Positions 23,740 through 31,856 of a DNA stretch of 64,000 nucleotides are shown one piece after another. How positions within the stretch are numbered: the first letter of the stretch is position 1; each line of letters begins with the position of its first letter. The stretch covers positions 178,684 to 242,683 of the forward strand of contig CAZULM010000002.1 in assembly GCA_964621185.1 (NCBI GenBank). Reading direction: 5' to 3'. Below the pieces are notes generated by a model. The model was not told the origin of the DNA. It was given only the letters and a program-made list of their open reading frames with translations, and ran no database searches. The stretch is from M3007 sp964621185. GTDB lineage: Bacteria; Bacteroidota; Bacteroidia; Chitinophagales; Saprospiraceae. The position numbers and the translations under genes are program-made.

Positions 23740-26499
23740 CTAATTCGCTGCCTTTCCCAACAACATCCTTCCCTGCAAAATGCCATCGCTCAGCAAAAGC
23801 AGGTAATTGCCGTTCGGAAACGCCTGGAGGTCGATCGTTGCCTCCAGCCGTCCATTTTCCGGTTGCAGTACATGCGATTTCAGCAATCGACCGGCCATGT
23901 CGAACACTTGTACGGAGAGCTGCGCAGGGGCTTTTTGCACGGTTAGCCGGAACAGCCCGGCGCCTGGGTTGGGCGACAGTGCGGCGCCCCAAAGGTCAAT
24001 GGCTTCCAGCGCCTTGCTGGTCACCACCAGGCCGGTTTTGGAAACGGTGCAGCCATGCGCATCTGTTACCACAATGGTGTAGGTTCCCGGAGCCAGGTCG
24101 GGGAACAAACCATTGGCCTGCGGCAGCCCGCCGTTCAGGCTGAACGAATAGGGCGGAATGCCACCGGAAGCGCTCGCCTCCAAGGTGTCGCCAGTGGCTA
24201 CCACGGAAAGCGCGAGTATGGCAGGCTCGAAAATGGTGACTTGCGCGGCGGTCACGTTACCCTTGCTGTCTTTGATGATCACCCCGTAGGTTCCGGCCGT
24301 GAGATTGGGGAAATTATTGCTCGTCACGAAAGGCCCGCCGCCCAGGCTATAGGTAAAGGGCGGGCATCCGCCGATAACATTTGCCGTAATGGCGCCGTCG
24401 TTTCCGCCAAAACAGCGCACGCTGTCGGTTTCTACAAAAAGCTGCGGGGGAAGGAAGTTTACCGTGAAGGAGATGGAGGCACTGCAGCCATTGTTGTCCG
24501 TTACATCCACTTCGTGTACGCCGTTGGGCAGGTTGCTCAGCAGTGCAATCGGTGGGTCGGTGGTGTAAGGCGGTGTGCCCCCCGAAATCAGGAGCGTTGC
24601 GGCGTTGCAATCCACCGATGCCGCCACCGATAAGGGCGCGGGATTGGTCAGGATAACGACATTTGTGGTGTCGGTCAGCTCAAACTGCCCAGTGACCACG
24701 ACGGTGTAGCTGCCCGCGGGAAGGCCGCTGAACACGTTGCTGCTTTGGCTCGGCCCGCCGTTCAGGCTGTAGGTATAGATGCCGTTCAAGCCGGTTGCAG
24801 AAACTTTTATGACCCCCGTCGAATCGTTATGGCACAAGATTCCCTGGGTTTGCATGGCCGTCGCCATGAGGTTGTTGTAGAAAATATCTATAAAAAAAAC
24901 GGCATTATGCACCCAGGCGCAGTTGCTTTGGTCGATGACGTCAAAATGAAATAAGTCATACGTTGCACTGTTGTTGCCGTCGTGGGTATAGGTAAGTTTG
25001 CCATTGTCAATATCTTCTTGTGTAAACGTTGATCCCGGTCCCAGCGGCCCGCCGTTCAGGTGTAGCATTCCATATTCTGGGATGGTCAATAATGTAAACA
25101 GGCCTTGTGAAGCGGGAGGGGTTACAGCAGCTTGCAAAAGGCTCGACGAAATGGTGCCGGTTGTGCCTGCCAATATTTCGAGCGGTTTGTTGACCAATAA
25201 TTGACCATCAGGCGCTTTTTCGAAAAAACAAAACTGGAGGCTCCAGTTGGTGATACTCCCGCCCGGTTCGTCTGCTTCATGGTCGAGCATCCCCAGTTGC
25301 CATTGCCCCATGGCATTTTTGTCGAGCAGCACCGACAAGCTGACTGTTGGCTGGAATGTGCCGCTCAAGGCCGGGGCTTGGGCTTCGCATTGCGCTTCAA
25401 GGGCAGCCGCTGTTTGGGCCGCCCCATCGTCAAAAGTCAGCATCCCATTGTCTTCTTCGCAGCCGAATTGGGTAGCTGGCACGCCCGGGCGGTCGAACAA
25501 TTGTACCGTATCGTTGTCGGGAGATACCAAATAGGCAGAGAGGTCGCCCGTCCGCGGGTGCTCAAACTCCAGGGAAATTTTGGCGCCAAGGATGGGCTTG
25601 TTTTGCTGAACCGTGATATTTGAAACCGCCCAGGTCGTTCCAAAGCTGTCAACCGGAACATCGATGCTCTTGGGAATGTCGGTGCTCCTGAACTCCTGGT
25701 CGCACTGCACCAAACCCGTCTGAAAGGCGAACACTTCGGAAAAACCGCCCGTAAGGCAATTCCCTACGCTGGTTAGCCGCCAGTAATACACGGTTTTGGG
25801 GTCCAAGCCTTCCAGCAGAAAACTTGTTCCAATCACGTCTTGGCCCATTACAATGAACCCTCCCGAAAAATTGGATGTTGTCGCAACATCGAGCAAATAG
25901 TAGTTGGCGGCAGACACGGATGTCCATTTCAATAAAACATCCAGCTCAACACCCGTTTGGCCGTCTGCCGGGTAGATAGGATCGGGCGCTTCGGCCTTGG
26001 CTCCGTTGATCATAAAGTCGCAAACAGCGCCCGCGTTGCCGTCTATCGTAAGGAAATATACCTGACCTGGTGTCAGGTTTGAGGCAAACAGTATTTGACT
26101 GGTGCCCGATTGGATATTGCCCAGGCATGGGGAAACAAAGTTAAAATTGACACAATCATCAGTCGTATAAACCACCGCAGCCTGAATCCCGCTTCCTGCT
26201 GAACAATCATAAACGCTGATGTCGAACATAGCAGTGGTTTCGTCTGCGACAAAGGCGAACCATTGGTTATTTTCAATGGTTGTGCACCAAAAAGGTGGGA
26301 ATGACTGCGGGATACTGGGAATGGTTGTGCCGTAATAACAATTCAGCGCATCTGGGCTGGGCAAGATACAGGCTCCGGGCGCATTGTCGGAGTATTGCGG
26401 GGTTTGGCAGGTGAGGGTGCTGCATTGGCTATACGATTGTTTCGCGTTGAACAAGAAAGCCAAAAAAACCGGCAAGCAGTGTACAAGTAGTTTTTTCAT
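23740..26499 (-). CDS. T9SS type A secreted protein with P-domain, CSPG-like and SprB-like repeats
   Basis: 919 residues. A signal peptide (to about residue 24) leads into a 150-residue N-terminal region of the kind found before many T9SS cargo domains. A fibronectin-like domain follows at 175-260. A proprotein-convertase P-domain spans about 270-430 (LEFEHPRTGDLSAYLVSPDNDTV...GQWQLGMLDHEADEPGG). A CSPG/cadherin-like repeat lies near 440-530. Four SprB-like modules of the CHNDSTGVIKVSATG / GGNDGAITANVIGG type run to about 830, and a type A sorting domain ends the protein (LSPNPGAGLFRLTV...FPNGNYLLLLSDG). No protease domain is present, so the P-domain is not fused to a peptidase. A surface binding or adhesion role is inferred. 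Confidence 0.85.
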   Translation of the reverse strand: MKKLLVHCLPVFLAFLFNAKQSYSQCSTLTCQTPQYSDNAPGACILPSPDALNCYYGTTIPSIPQSFPPFWCTTIENNQWFAFVADETTAMFDISVYDCSAGSGIQAAVVYTTDDCVNFNFVSPCLGNIQSGTSQILFASNLTPGQVYFLTIDGNAGAVCDFMINGAKAEAPDPIYPADGQTGVELDVLLKWTSVSAANYYLLDVATTSNFSGGFIVMGQDVIGTSFLLEGLDPKTVYYWRLTSVGNCLTGGFSEVFAFQTGLVQCDQEFRSTDIPKSIDVPVDSFGTTWAVSNITVQQNKPILGAKISLEFEHPRTGDLSAYLVSPDNDTVQLFDRPGVPATQFGCEEDNGMLTFDDGAAQTAAALEAQCEAQAPALSGTFQPTVSLSVLLDKNAMGQWQLGMLDHEADEPGGSITNWSLQFCFFEKAPDGQLLVNKPLEILAGTTGTISSSLLQAAVTPPASQGLFTLLTIPEYGMLHLNGGPLGPGSTFTQEDIDNGKLTYTHDGNNSATYDLFHFDVIDQSNCAWVHNAVFFIDIFYNNLMATAMQTQGILCHNDSTGVIKVSATGLNGIYTYSLNGGPSQSSNVFSGLPAGSYTVVVTGQFELTDTTNVVILTNPAPLSVAASVDCNAATLLISGGTPPYTTDPPIALLSNLPNGVHEVDVTDNNGCSASISFTVNFLPPQLFVETDSVRCFGGNDGAITANVIGGCPPFTYSLGGGPFVTSNNFPNLTAGTYGVIIKDSKGNVTAAQVTIFEPAILALSVVATGDTLEASASGGIPPYSFSLNGGLPQANGLFPDLAPGTYTIVVTDAHGCTVSKTGLVVTSKALEAIDLWGAALSPNPGAGLFRLTVQKAPAQLSVQVFDMAGRLLKSHVLQPENGRLEATIDLQAFPNGNYLLLLSDGILQGRMLLGKAAN

Positions 26500-26513
26500 G
26501 AAATAAGATTTTG

Positions 26514-26536
26514 GGGGATCATGTATGGTGATCCCC
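26514..26536. promoter_or_regulatory. Leader hairpin before the P-domain T9SS gene
   Basis: GGGGATCA and TGATCCCC form a perfect 8-bp inverted repeat with a 7-base loop, 15 bases before the start codon at 26499. No T run follows on either strand, so it may be a leader structure or protein-binding site rather than a terminator. Confidence 0.4.
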
Positions 26537-26717
26537 GGTTAGTAGATTTGTGTCGTGTCAAAAATCGGGATGGCCAATATAGGGATAGATTGGTTTTTGA
26601 AATCGCTGCCTTGCAGTGTTTTATTTTTTAAATGCCTGTCAAACGTATGCTTTTTTAATAAAATCAAAAAACCTACAACACAAAATTTTTCAATCGTGGA
26701 GGATTTTTGGCCGCCCT

Positions 26718-27128
26718 TCACGCTTCTGCCGTTTTCAGCTCAATTATTGACAGGAAACCAACAACAGCAACTTCAATAAAAAAGTAACTGATGCCCCAAA
26801 CGCTCAGCTTTTCCCAGCAGCAGAAGACCAAGCCGATAGTTAGGCAACAATATGTCAGGTTTGCAAAGGCGATGAGCCTCAGGTACGGCCGCCAGTTGCC
26901 CGCAAAGCGCAAGAAGCATACGAACGAATAGATGGAAAATGCGCCGGCGATCATAGCCAGCGGGTAAAGCAGCTGCCGGGGCATCCCGAAAACGCTTTCA
27001 AATCGCGCCAGCACTATGCCCAGCAAAAAAGTCGTCAGCAGCGCGCCCAGGCAGTCTGTCAGAAAGAGCCTTCGCGGGCTGATATTGCAGATATTATCCC
27101 ATATTAGACGCATACTTCTATTTTCCAT
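26718..27128 (-). CDS. Small four-helix membrane protein, unknown function
   Basis: 136 residues from MENRSMRLIWDNI (the ATG at 27113 is an alternative). Four membrane helices are predicted, ending IIELKTAEA. It resembles the small integral membrane proteins often left unnamed in Bacteroidota. With the ATG at 27128 it overlaps the last 11 bases of the upstream GH3 pseudogene, suggesting it was once translationally coupled to it. Its open frame also extends upstream through the pseudogene, but that part lacks membrane character. Confidence 0.6.
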   Translation of the reverse strand: MENRSMRLIWDNICNISPRRLFLTDCLGALLTTFLLGIVLARFESVFGMPRQLLYPLAMIAGAFSIYSFVCFLRFAGNWRPYLRLIAFANLTYCCLTIGLVFCCWEKLSVWGISYFFIEVAVVGFLSIIELKTAEA

Positions 27129-28058
27129 ACCCCAACCCAAAACCATACTTGAACAAGGGGTTATCACTGTCATACGGCACATCCGTTTTTTGCTTCAACA
27201 CCGCTTCCATCGAAGATGGCACGCCGTGGTGGAATCCCAGTGCGAAGGGGTTTTTCGTGTCCACGGGCTGCCAGGGCGTTTCCAGGCGGATGATGGCCAT
27301 GTCGGCCTGCTCCGGTTTTTTGACCACGGTGGCGTACTGAGCCACCGCGGCGCTGTCCATGTTTTCCACATAAACTTTCAGGGCGTTTTTGGCCAGCGGC
27401 AAAGTGTTGTCGTTTTTCAGCAAGGTCATGGCTTCCTGCTGGGCTTTTTCTCCGAGGGCGCGGAAGGCTTCCTTGCCGACGATCTCGGCCACTTTTGACT
27501 CGTCCACAAATGGATTGTCGAACAGGCCCAGTTGAAATTTCACTTTGAGCAAGCGCTTGATGGATTGGTCTAATCTTGCTTCTTTAAGCTTGCCATCCTT
27601 AACCAGTTGCACTACCAGTTCTGGCCGCGACTCGCCGCCGAACTGGTCGCAACCGGCTTCAATAGCCTTCAAAACCCTGTCGGCCTCGCTCAAATGCTCC
27701 ACGCCCCAGGGTGCCGCGGGTCGGAGGCCATGGTGACGGGGATTCCTATGCGGGTTTTTTCCGCCAATTGCTGGGTATTGTTGTACCATTTTGCAAAAAT
27801 GGCCGGGTCGGCGGGGATGTCCCAGATGTTGAAATGGTTCATTTTCCGGGCCTCCATGTTTTCTGACACGGAAGGCAGGCGGGCAACCATGCCCTTGAGG
27901 CCGAGAGTGCCGTTTGGCAGCCCGTCCTCGCTCACCGGCACCCCGTTGATGAACATCATGCCGGCTTTTTCTTCCAAGTTGAGTTGCCGCAGCAAATCGT
28001 TCACCCGTGCTTCCAGGGGCTGTGCTATGTCTTCGTAAGCATATAATAGCCAACGCAA
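27118..28058 (-). pseudogene. Decayed GH3 beta-glucosidase
   Basis: Two frames together look like a glycoside hydrolase family 3 beta-glucosidase. The first (28058 to about 27711) holds the N-terminal piece LEARVNDLLRQLNLEEKAGMMF through IGIPVTMASDPRH. The second (about 27715 to 27118) resumes with VEHLSEADRVLKAIEAGCDQFGG and ends in PLFKYGFGLGY. About 200 residues of the barrel, including the catalytic Asp segment, are missing between them, with a frame change at the join. A second gap removes the segment between FALGFHHG and PSSMEAVLKQK. No ATG or signal peptide precedes the first piece. Sizes of the missing parts come from my knowledge of intact family members. Confidence 0.8.
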
Positions 28059-28181
28059 AGTGGTTCTGAAAATTGAATGCTTGTAATCAGTTGAAAATCA
28101 ATTTTTCACCTGCCTTTGCAAATGCTACGGCGGGTAAAGCATCCATCAATCCTTCAATTCCAGCCATATCCTGGTATAAAC

Positions 28182-28220
28182 AACATGAGCCACCCCAAAA
28201 ATCAAGGAATGGCTCATGTT
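28182..28220. terminator. Hairpin after the DUF1761 gene
   Basis: Perfect 11-bp inverted repeat AACATGAGCCA/TGGCTCATGTT with a 17-base loop, 20 bases beyond the minus-strand stop at 28241. The T run after it is weak (GTTTATA), so termination is likely but not certain. Confidence 0.5.
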
Positions 28221-28240
28221 CAACGTTCAAAGTAAAGATA

Positions 28241-28669
28241 TTACCCCACCGGGGCAGCTTCGGCGGGCGCCACAGAGTACAGCCAAGCGCCCATCAGGCC
28301 CAGGGTAAGTATCCAGTACGCCGCGTTGATGAGGATATTGGTCATGTTGTTGCGCTGAAACAGGCTGTTGGACACCAGCACCAGCACCGCAGGTAGGCCC
28401 ATAGAGTAAGCGCCGTGGAAAAACCCGTGAACAAACTGGCTCATACCCGGCTCGGTATGGCTGGAATAGGCGTTCATGCGCCAGGAGATGACCATAGAGA
28501 TCACGGTAGCCAAGCCCATAGTGAGGGCCATGTTGCCTTCTTTCAAGCCCTCTTCGGTAAAGCCAAGCGATTTCATCCAGGCGCCCCCAAACACTTTTGG
28601 GTGATACCAGATGAAGCCAAGGATCATGGGGATCAAACCGCCGACAATAATTGCCAAATAAGAATTCAT
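28241..28669 (-). CDS. DUF1761-family membrane protein
   Basis: 142 residues from MNSYLAIIVGG. Four membrane helices; the segment GFIWYHPKVFGGAWMKSLGF is characteristic of DUF1761, where a WYxPxLFGxxW-type motif follows the first helix. Function unknown. A longer open frame would add 18 residues without a better start. It is followed by a hairpin at 28182-28220 and stands between the GH3 pseudogene and the Fic gene, all on the same strand but well spaced. Confidence 0.85.
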   Translation of the reverse strand: MNSYLAIIVGGLIPMILGFIWYHPKVFGGAWMKSLGFTEEGLKEGNMALTMGLATVISMVISWRMNAYSSHTEPGMSQFVHGFFHGAYSMGLPAVLVLVSNSLFQRNNMTNILINAAYWILTLGLMGAWLYSVAPAEAAPVG

Positions 28670-28757
28670 AACGAAATTATTGAGTGAAAAAGTTAGAAAA
28701 TAGGGCATTGGAATTGGGTGCAATGTAAAGTGATATTTGACAATACTTGTGATTTTT

Positions 28758-29792
28758 TTATGCCAAATTCACTTGATAATTTCGCGCCCTTCCCTGCCCT
28801 TTGGCGATCAACACCTGCTTTTCAACCAAGGCTTGTAAATCCCTGGTTGCCGTAGCTTTTGAGGCTTTACTGATGCTCAGATATTTTTGGGCATTCATCC
28901 CGCCCAAAAAGCCGTCTTCGCCTTCCGCTAACATGCGCTGTACCACCTTTAGTTGGCGCTCATTCAACAAATCTTTATTAGCGTCAAAAAAGCGCGCTTT
29001 TTTTAGGGAAAATTCTATGGTTTGCACGAAATTCCGCTGTGATTCCAGGATGATCGCTGCAAAATATTCAATCCATTCGTTGCAGTCATTGCTGCGCTGG
29101 GCTGTTTGCAAGGCATGATAATAACTGTTTTTGTCAGCCTCAATGGTCGCAGAAAGGCTCAGCAAAACGGGCCGTCCCAAGGCTTGCGACAGCGCTTTTT
29201 CGGCTACGACACGCCCGATGCGCCCATTGCCGTCCTCATAGGGATGGATGCTCTCAAAATACAGGTGGGCGATGGAAGCGCGGATGAGGGGATTGGCAAT
29301 TGACTTTAAACCCGTTGGCTTGCTGGTATTGAACCAGTCAATAAAGCGGGTCATTTCTTGCGGAACGATAGCACAGGGAGGCGCTTCAAAATGAACGACT
29401 TCCCTGCCCATAGCGCCTGACACAACCTGCATGGGTTCGCTGTGAGCCCTCCAAGCACCGACCGCCACGCTGTAATTGCCGCGCATCAACAGCTTATGCC
29501 ATTCAAAAAGCATTTCGGCAGACAGGTCTTCTTCGAACGAAGTTCTCGATTTTACCAGCAGTTCGGCAATGCCTTCCGAGCGTTTGTCTTTGATGGGGAG
29601 CGTTGGTGCGCCGAATCCCAGGTTCTTTTTTATGGAAGAAATAACATCCGGCCGACTGATCATTTCGCCCTCTATTGCCGAGGTTTTTATGGCCTCTTTG
29701 ACCAACAATGTCAGGAGGGCATCATCTTGCAAGTGCTGGCTCAGCCCGCTTAAGACCCCAGTGCTTAGCCCCGACAGGGCTGAAAACTGCAT
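28758..29792 (-). CDS. Fic-family protein with C-terminal winged helix
   Basis: 344 residues from the only in-frame ATG. Fic enzymes transfer AMP or other nucleotide parts to protein hydroxyls. The full motif HPYEDGNGRIGR lies near residue 184. The inhibitory helix motif SAIEGE near residue 38 marks a class II, self-inhibited protein. The C-terminal 80 residues (NERQLKVVQRML...SISKASKATATRDLQALVEK) are a winged helix. Homology-like sequence (IHWQQNDWTEFSFDPSRFEG) continues 22 codons upstream of the ATG to an ATA codon at 29856-29858, exactly where family members start. Either ATA is used or the start was lost. A perfect 14-bp palindrome lies just upstream, suggesting self-regulation. Confidence 0.9.
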   Translation of the reverse strand: MQFSALSGLSTGVLSGLSQHLQDDALLTLLVKEAIKTSAIEGEMISRPDVISSIKKNLGFGAPTLPIKDKRSEGIAELLVKSRTSFEEDLSAEMLFEWHKLLMRGNYSVAVGAWRAHSEPMQVVSGAMGREVVHFEAPPCAIVPQEMTRFIDWFNTSKPTGLKSIANPLIRASIAHLYFESIHPYEDGNGRIGRVVAEKALSQALGRPVLLSLSATIEADKNSYYHALQTAQRSNDCNEWIEYFAAIILESQRNFVQTIEFSLKKARFFDANKDLLNERQLKVVQRMLAEGEDGFLGGMNAQKYLSISKASKATATRDLQALVEKQVLIAKGQGRARNYQVNLA

Positions 29793-29880
29793 GGCAATGC
29801 CCTCAAACCTCGATGGGTCAAAGGAAAATTCTGTCCAGTCGTTTTGTTGCCAGTGTATAGCATGAGCTGATTGAAGTGGT

Positions 29881-29936
29881 TAATCGGCTCAAAATTACGC
29901 CATTTTTGAGCCGATTACAAGTTTTTATCGGCTCAA
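29881..29936. promoter_or_regulatory. Palindromic operator upstream of the Fic gene
   Basis: TAATCGGCTCAAAA (29881-29894) and its exact reverse complement (29904-29917) flank a 9-base spacer. A third half-site ATCGGCTCAA follows at 29927-29936. Position about 22 bp upstream of the probable Fic start suggests binding by the Fic protein's own winged helix; this is inference. Confidence 0.7.
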
Positions 29937-30065
29937 GGGGCAAAAAGCGATGGGCTCACAAGGGTATATCGCCAATATTCCTCCAGCTCAGCACTTGTGC
30001 CATGCTTCTTTTTTGCCATCCAATACAGCAAGATATTCGCTCAGCACAAGCACAACACGGATGTA

Positions 30066-30097
30066 TTGCCTACAGCCGTGTCAATTCAGTACCTTTG
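30066..30097 (+). promoter_or_regulatory. Promoter of the acyl-acid amido synthetase-like gene
   Basis: TTG at 30066-30068, 21-bp spacer, then TACCTTTG at 30090-30097, matching the Bacteroidota TTG/TAnnTTTG promoter. The ATG follows 22 bases later at 30120. Confidence 0.65.
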
Positions 30098-30119
30098 CCT
30101 TGGCATATCGCTCTATTCT

Positions 30120-31646
30120 ATGAAGTGGCTCATCAACGAAGCTGTAAAACGCTATTTGAAGCTGCGCATGAAGCGCATAGAGCACTATATGCGGCATCCT
30201 GAGGAGACGCAGGCGCTGTGGCTGCGTAAAATACTCGACCGGGGCCGCACCACAGAATTTGGGAAACGCCACGATTTCGCCAGCATCACCTCACCAGAAA
30301 GCTTCACAAACAGGGTGCCATCGCATGAGTACGACGACCTGAAAAACGATATCAGCCGCATGATGCACGGGGAAAAGAACGTGCTTTGGCCCGGCGAGGT
30401 GAACTGGTACTCGAAAAGCAGCGGCACCACCAGCGACAAGAGCAAGTTCATCCCCGTGCCGTATGGCAACCTGTTCAACTGCCACCTCGCGGGCGTATGG
30501 GACTCCGTCGCGCTGCTCTATGCCAACAAGCCCGACATGGCGGCCTTCCAATACAAGCACCTCGTGGTGCCGGGCAGCTACCAAAGCCTGCCAGAATACC
30601 CCAAAACCAGGATGGGCGATGTCAGCGCCATTCTGGTACAACACATGCCCACCATCGGGAAAATGTTCTATACCCCTGATTTTGACACAGTTTTGCAGCC
30701 CAATTTTGAAGAGAAGCTGCAAAAGATCGCTGATATTACCAGCAAGCAAAACGATATAGCCCTGTTTGGCGGCGTGCCCACCTGGCTCATCGTGCTGTTC
30801 CGCATGATCCTGGAAAAGACGGGTAAAAAGAACATGCTCGAAGTATGGCCCAACCTGCAAGCCTACATGCACGGCGGCGTAGGGTTTGAGCCCTACCGCG
30901 AAACTTTCAAAGCACTCATACCGAGCGACAGTTTTGTCTATCAGGAAATTTACAACGCCTCGGAAGGATACTTCGGGGCACAGTGCGACCTGGGGCAAAA
31001 CGACATGCTGTTGCTGGCCAACAACGGCGTTTTTTACGAATTCGTGCCGGTAGAGGAGTGGGAAAGCCAAAACCCCAAAACCGTGCTGCTCCCCGATGTC
31101 AAGCTCGGCGAAGTGTACGCCATCATGATTACCTGCAACAACGGGCTCTATCGTTACCTCCCCGGCGACACGGTCGTCTTCACCCGCAAATACCCCTTCT
31201 GCTTCCAGATCGCCGGCCGCACCAAACAATTTATCAACGCCTTTGGCGAAGAGGTGATGGTGGGCGACACCGACAAGGCCCTGGCTGATGCCTGTCGCAA
31301 GCTCAACGCCGTGGTGTCGGAATACACCGCCGCACCCGTCTATATGTCTGGGGAGCGCAACAAAGGCGGCCATGAATGGGTGATCGAGTTCGATAAAGAG
31401 CCCGCCGACCTGGCGCTGTTCAGTCGCGTGCTGGACGAGTCCTTGCAGCGCATCAACTCCGACTACGAGGCCAAGCGCTACAAGGGCATGGCCCTGGAGC
31501 CGCTGTCGCTACAGCCCGTGCCACGCGGCACGTTCCTGCGCTGGATGCGCGCGCGGGGGAAATTCGGCAACCAGAACAAGGTGCCGCGCCTGGCAAATCA
31601 CCGGCGTTTTGTGGAGGAAGTAGTGCAGTATCAGGTAGAAGCCTGA
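30120..31646 (+). CDS. GH3 auxin-responsive-type acyl-acid amido synthetase family protein
   Basis: 508 residues. The plant GH3/firefly luciferase-like adenylating fold joins a carboxylic acid to an amino acid through an acyl-AMP. Visible motifs are the P-loop-like YSKSSGTTSDKSKFIPV near residue 98, GEVYAIMITCNNGLYRYLPGD near 335 and FQIAGRTKQFINAFGEEV near 362. Bacterial members are common in Bacteroidota but have unknown substrates. The start at MKWLINEAVKRYLK sits after a good promoter; the longer open frame would start upstream of the -7 box. Not related to the glycoside hydrolase pseudogene despite the same abbreviation. Confidence 0.9.
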   Translation: MKWLINEAVKRYLKLRMKRIEHYMRHPEETQALWLRKILDRGRTTEFGKRHDFASITSPESFTNRVPSHEYDDLKNDISRMMHGEKNVLWPGEVNWYSKSSGTTSDKSKFIPVPYGNLFNCHLAGVWDSVALLYANKPDMAAFQYKHLVVPGSYQSLPEYPKTRMGDVSAILVQHMPTIGKMFYTPDFDTVLQPNFEEKLQKIADITSKQNDIALFGGVPTWLIVLFRMILEKTGKKNMLEVWPNLQAYMHGGVGFEPYRETFKALIPSDSFVYQEIYNASEGYFGAQCDLGQNDMLLLANNGVFYEFVPVEEWESQNPKTVLLPDVKLGEVYAIMITCNNGLYRYLPGDTVVFTRKYPFCFQIAGRTKQFINAFGEEVMVGDTDKALADACRKLNAVVSEYTAAPVYMSGERNKGGHEWVIEFDKEPADLALFSRVLDESLQRINSDYEAKRYKGMALEPLSLQPVPRGTFLRWMRARGKFGNQNKVPRLANHRRFVEEVVQYQVEA

Positions 31647-31752
31647 CCCACACTACTAGCCATTCTTACCCGATTGCCCAACAAACACGGCTGACGAACC
31701 TTAGATTATTGCGGCGACTGCAAGCCAGCCGCAAAAAATCCGCATCCTATGG

Positions 31753-31784
31753 TTTGATAAGGCAAATATTCTATCGTACCTTTT
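31753..31784 (+). promoter_or_regulatory. Promoter of the giant T9SS protein gene
   Basis: TTTG at 31753-31756, 20-bp spacer, TACCTTTT at 31777-31784 (one mismatch to TAnnTTTG). The ATG is at 31857, giving a leader of roughly 65 bases. Confidence 0.5.
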
Positions 31785-31856
31785 CCCGCTGAAAGATACA
31801 GCCCGGCAAACCGAAAGAAACACCAAGTCTTACCTTCAAGTAGCGACACAAGAACG

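Noticed and set aside
23740..26499. Secreted subtilisin because of the P-domain
   Set aside because: No catalytic Asp/His/Ser peptidase motifs were found; the P-domain stands without a protease.
28758..29792. Fic toxin-antitoxin pair
   Set aside because: The inhibitory SAIEGE motif is in the protein itself (class II) and no separate antitoxin gene is adjacent.
30291..31373. 360-codon minus-strand frame opposite the acyl-acid amido synthetase gene
   Set aside because: Antisense shadow in GC-rich coding DNA.
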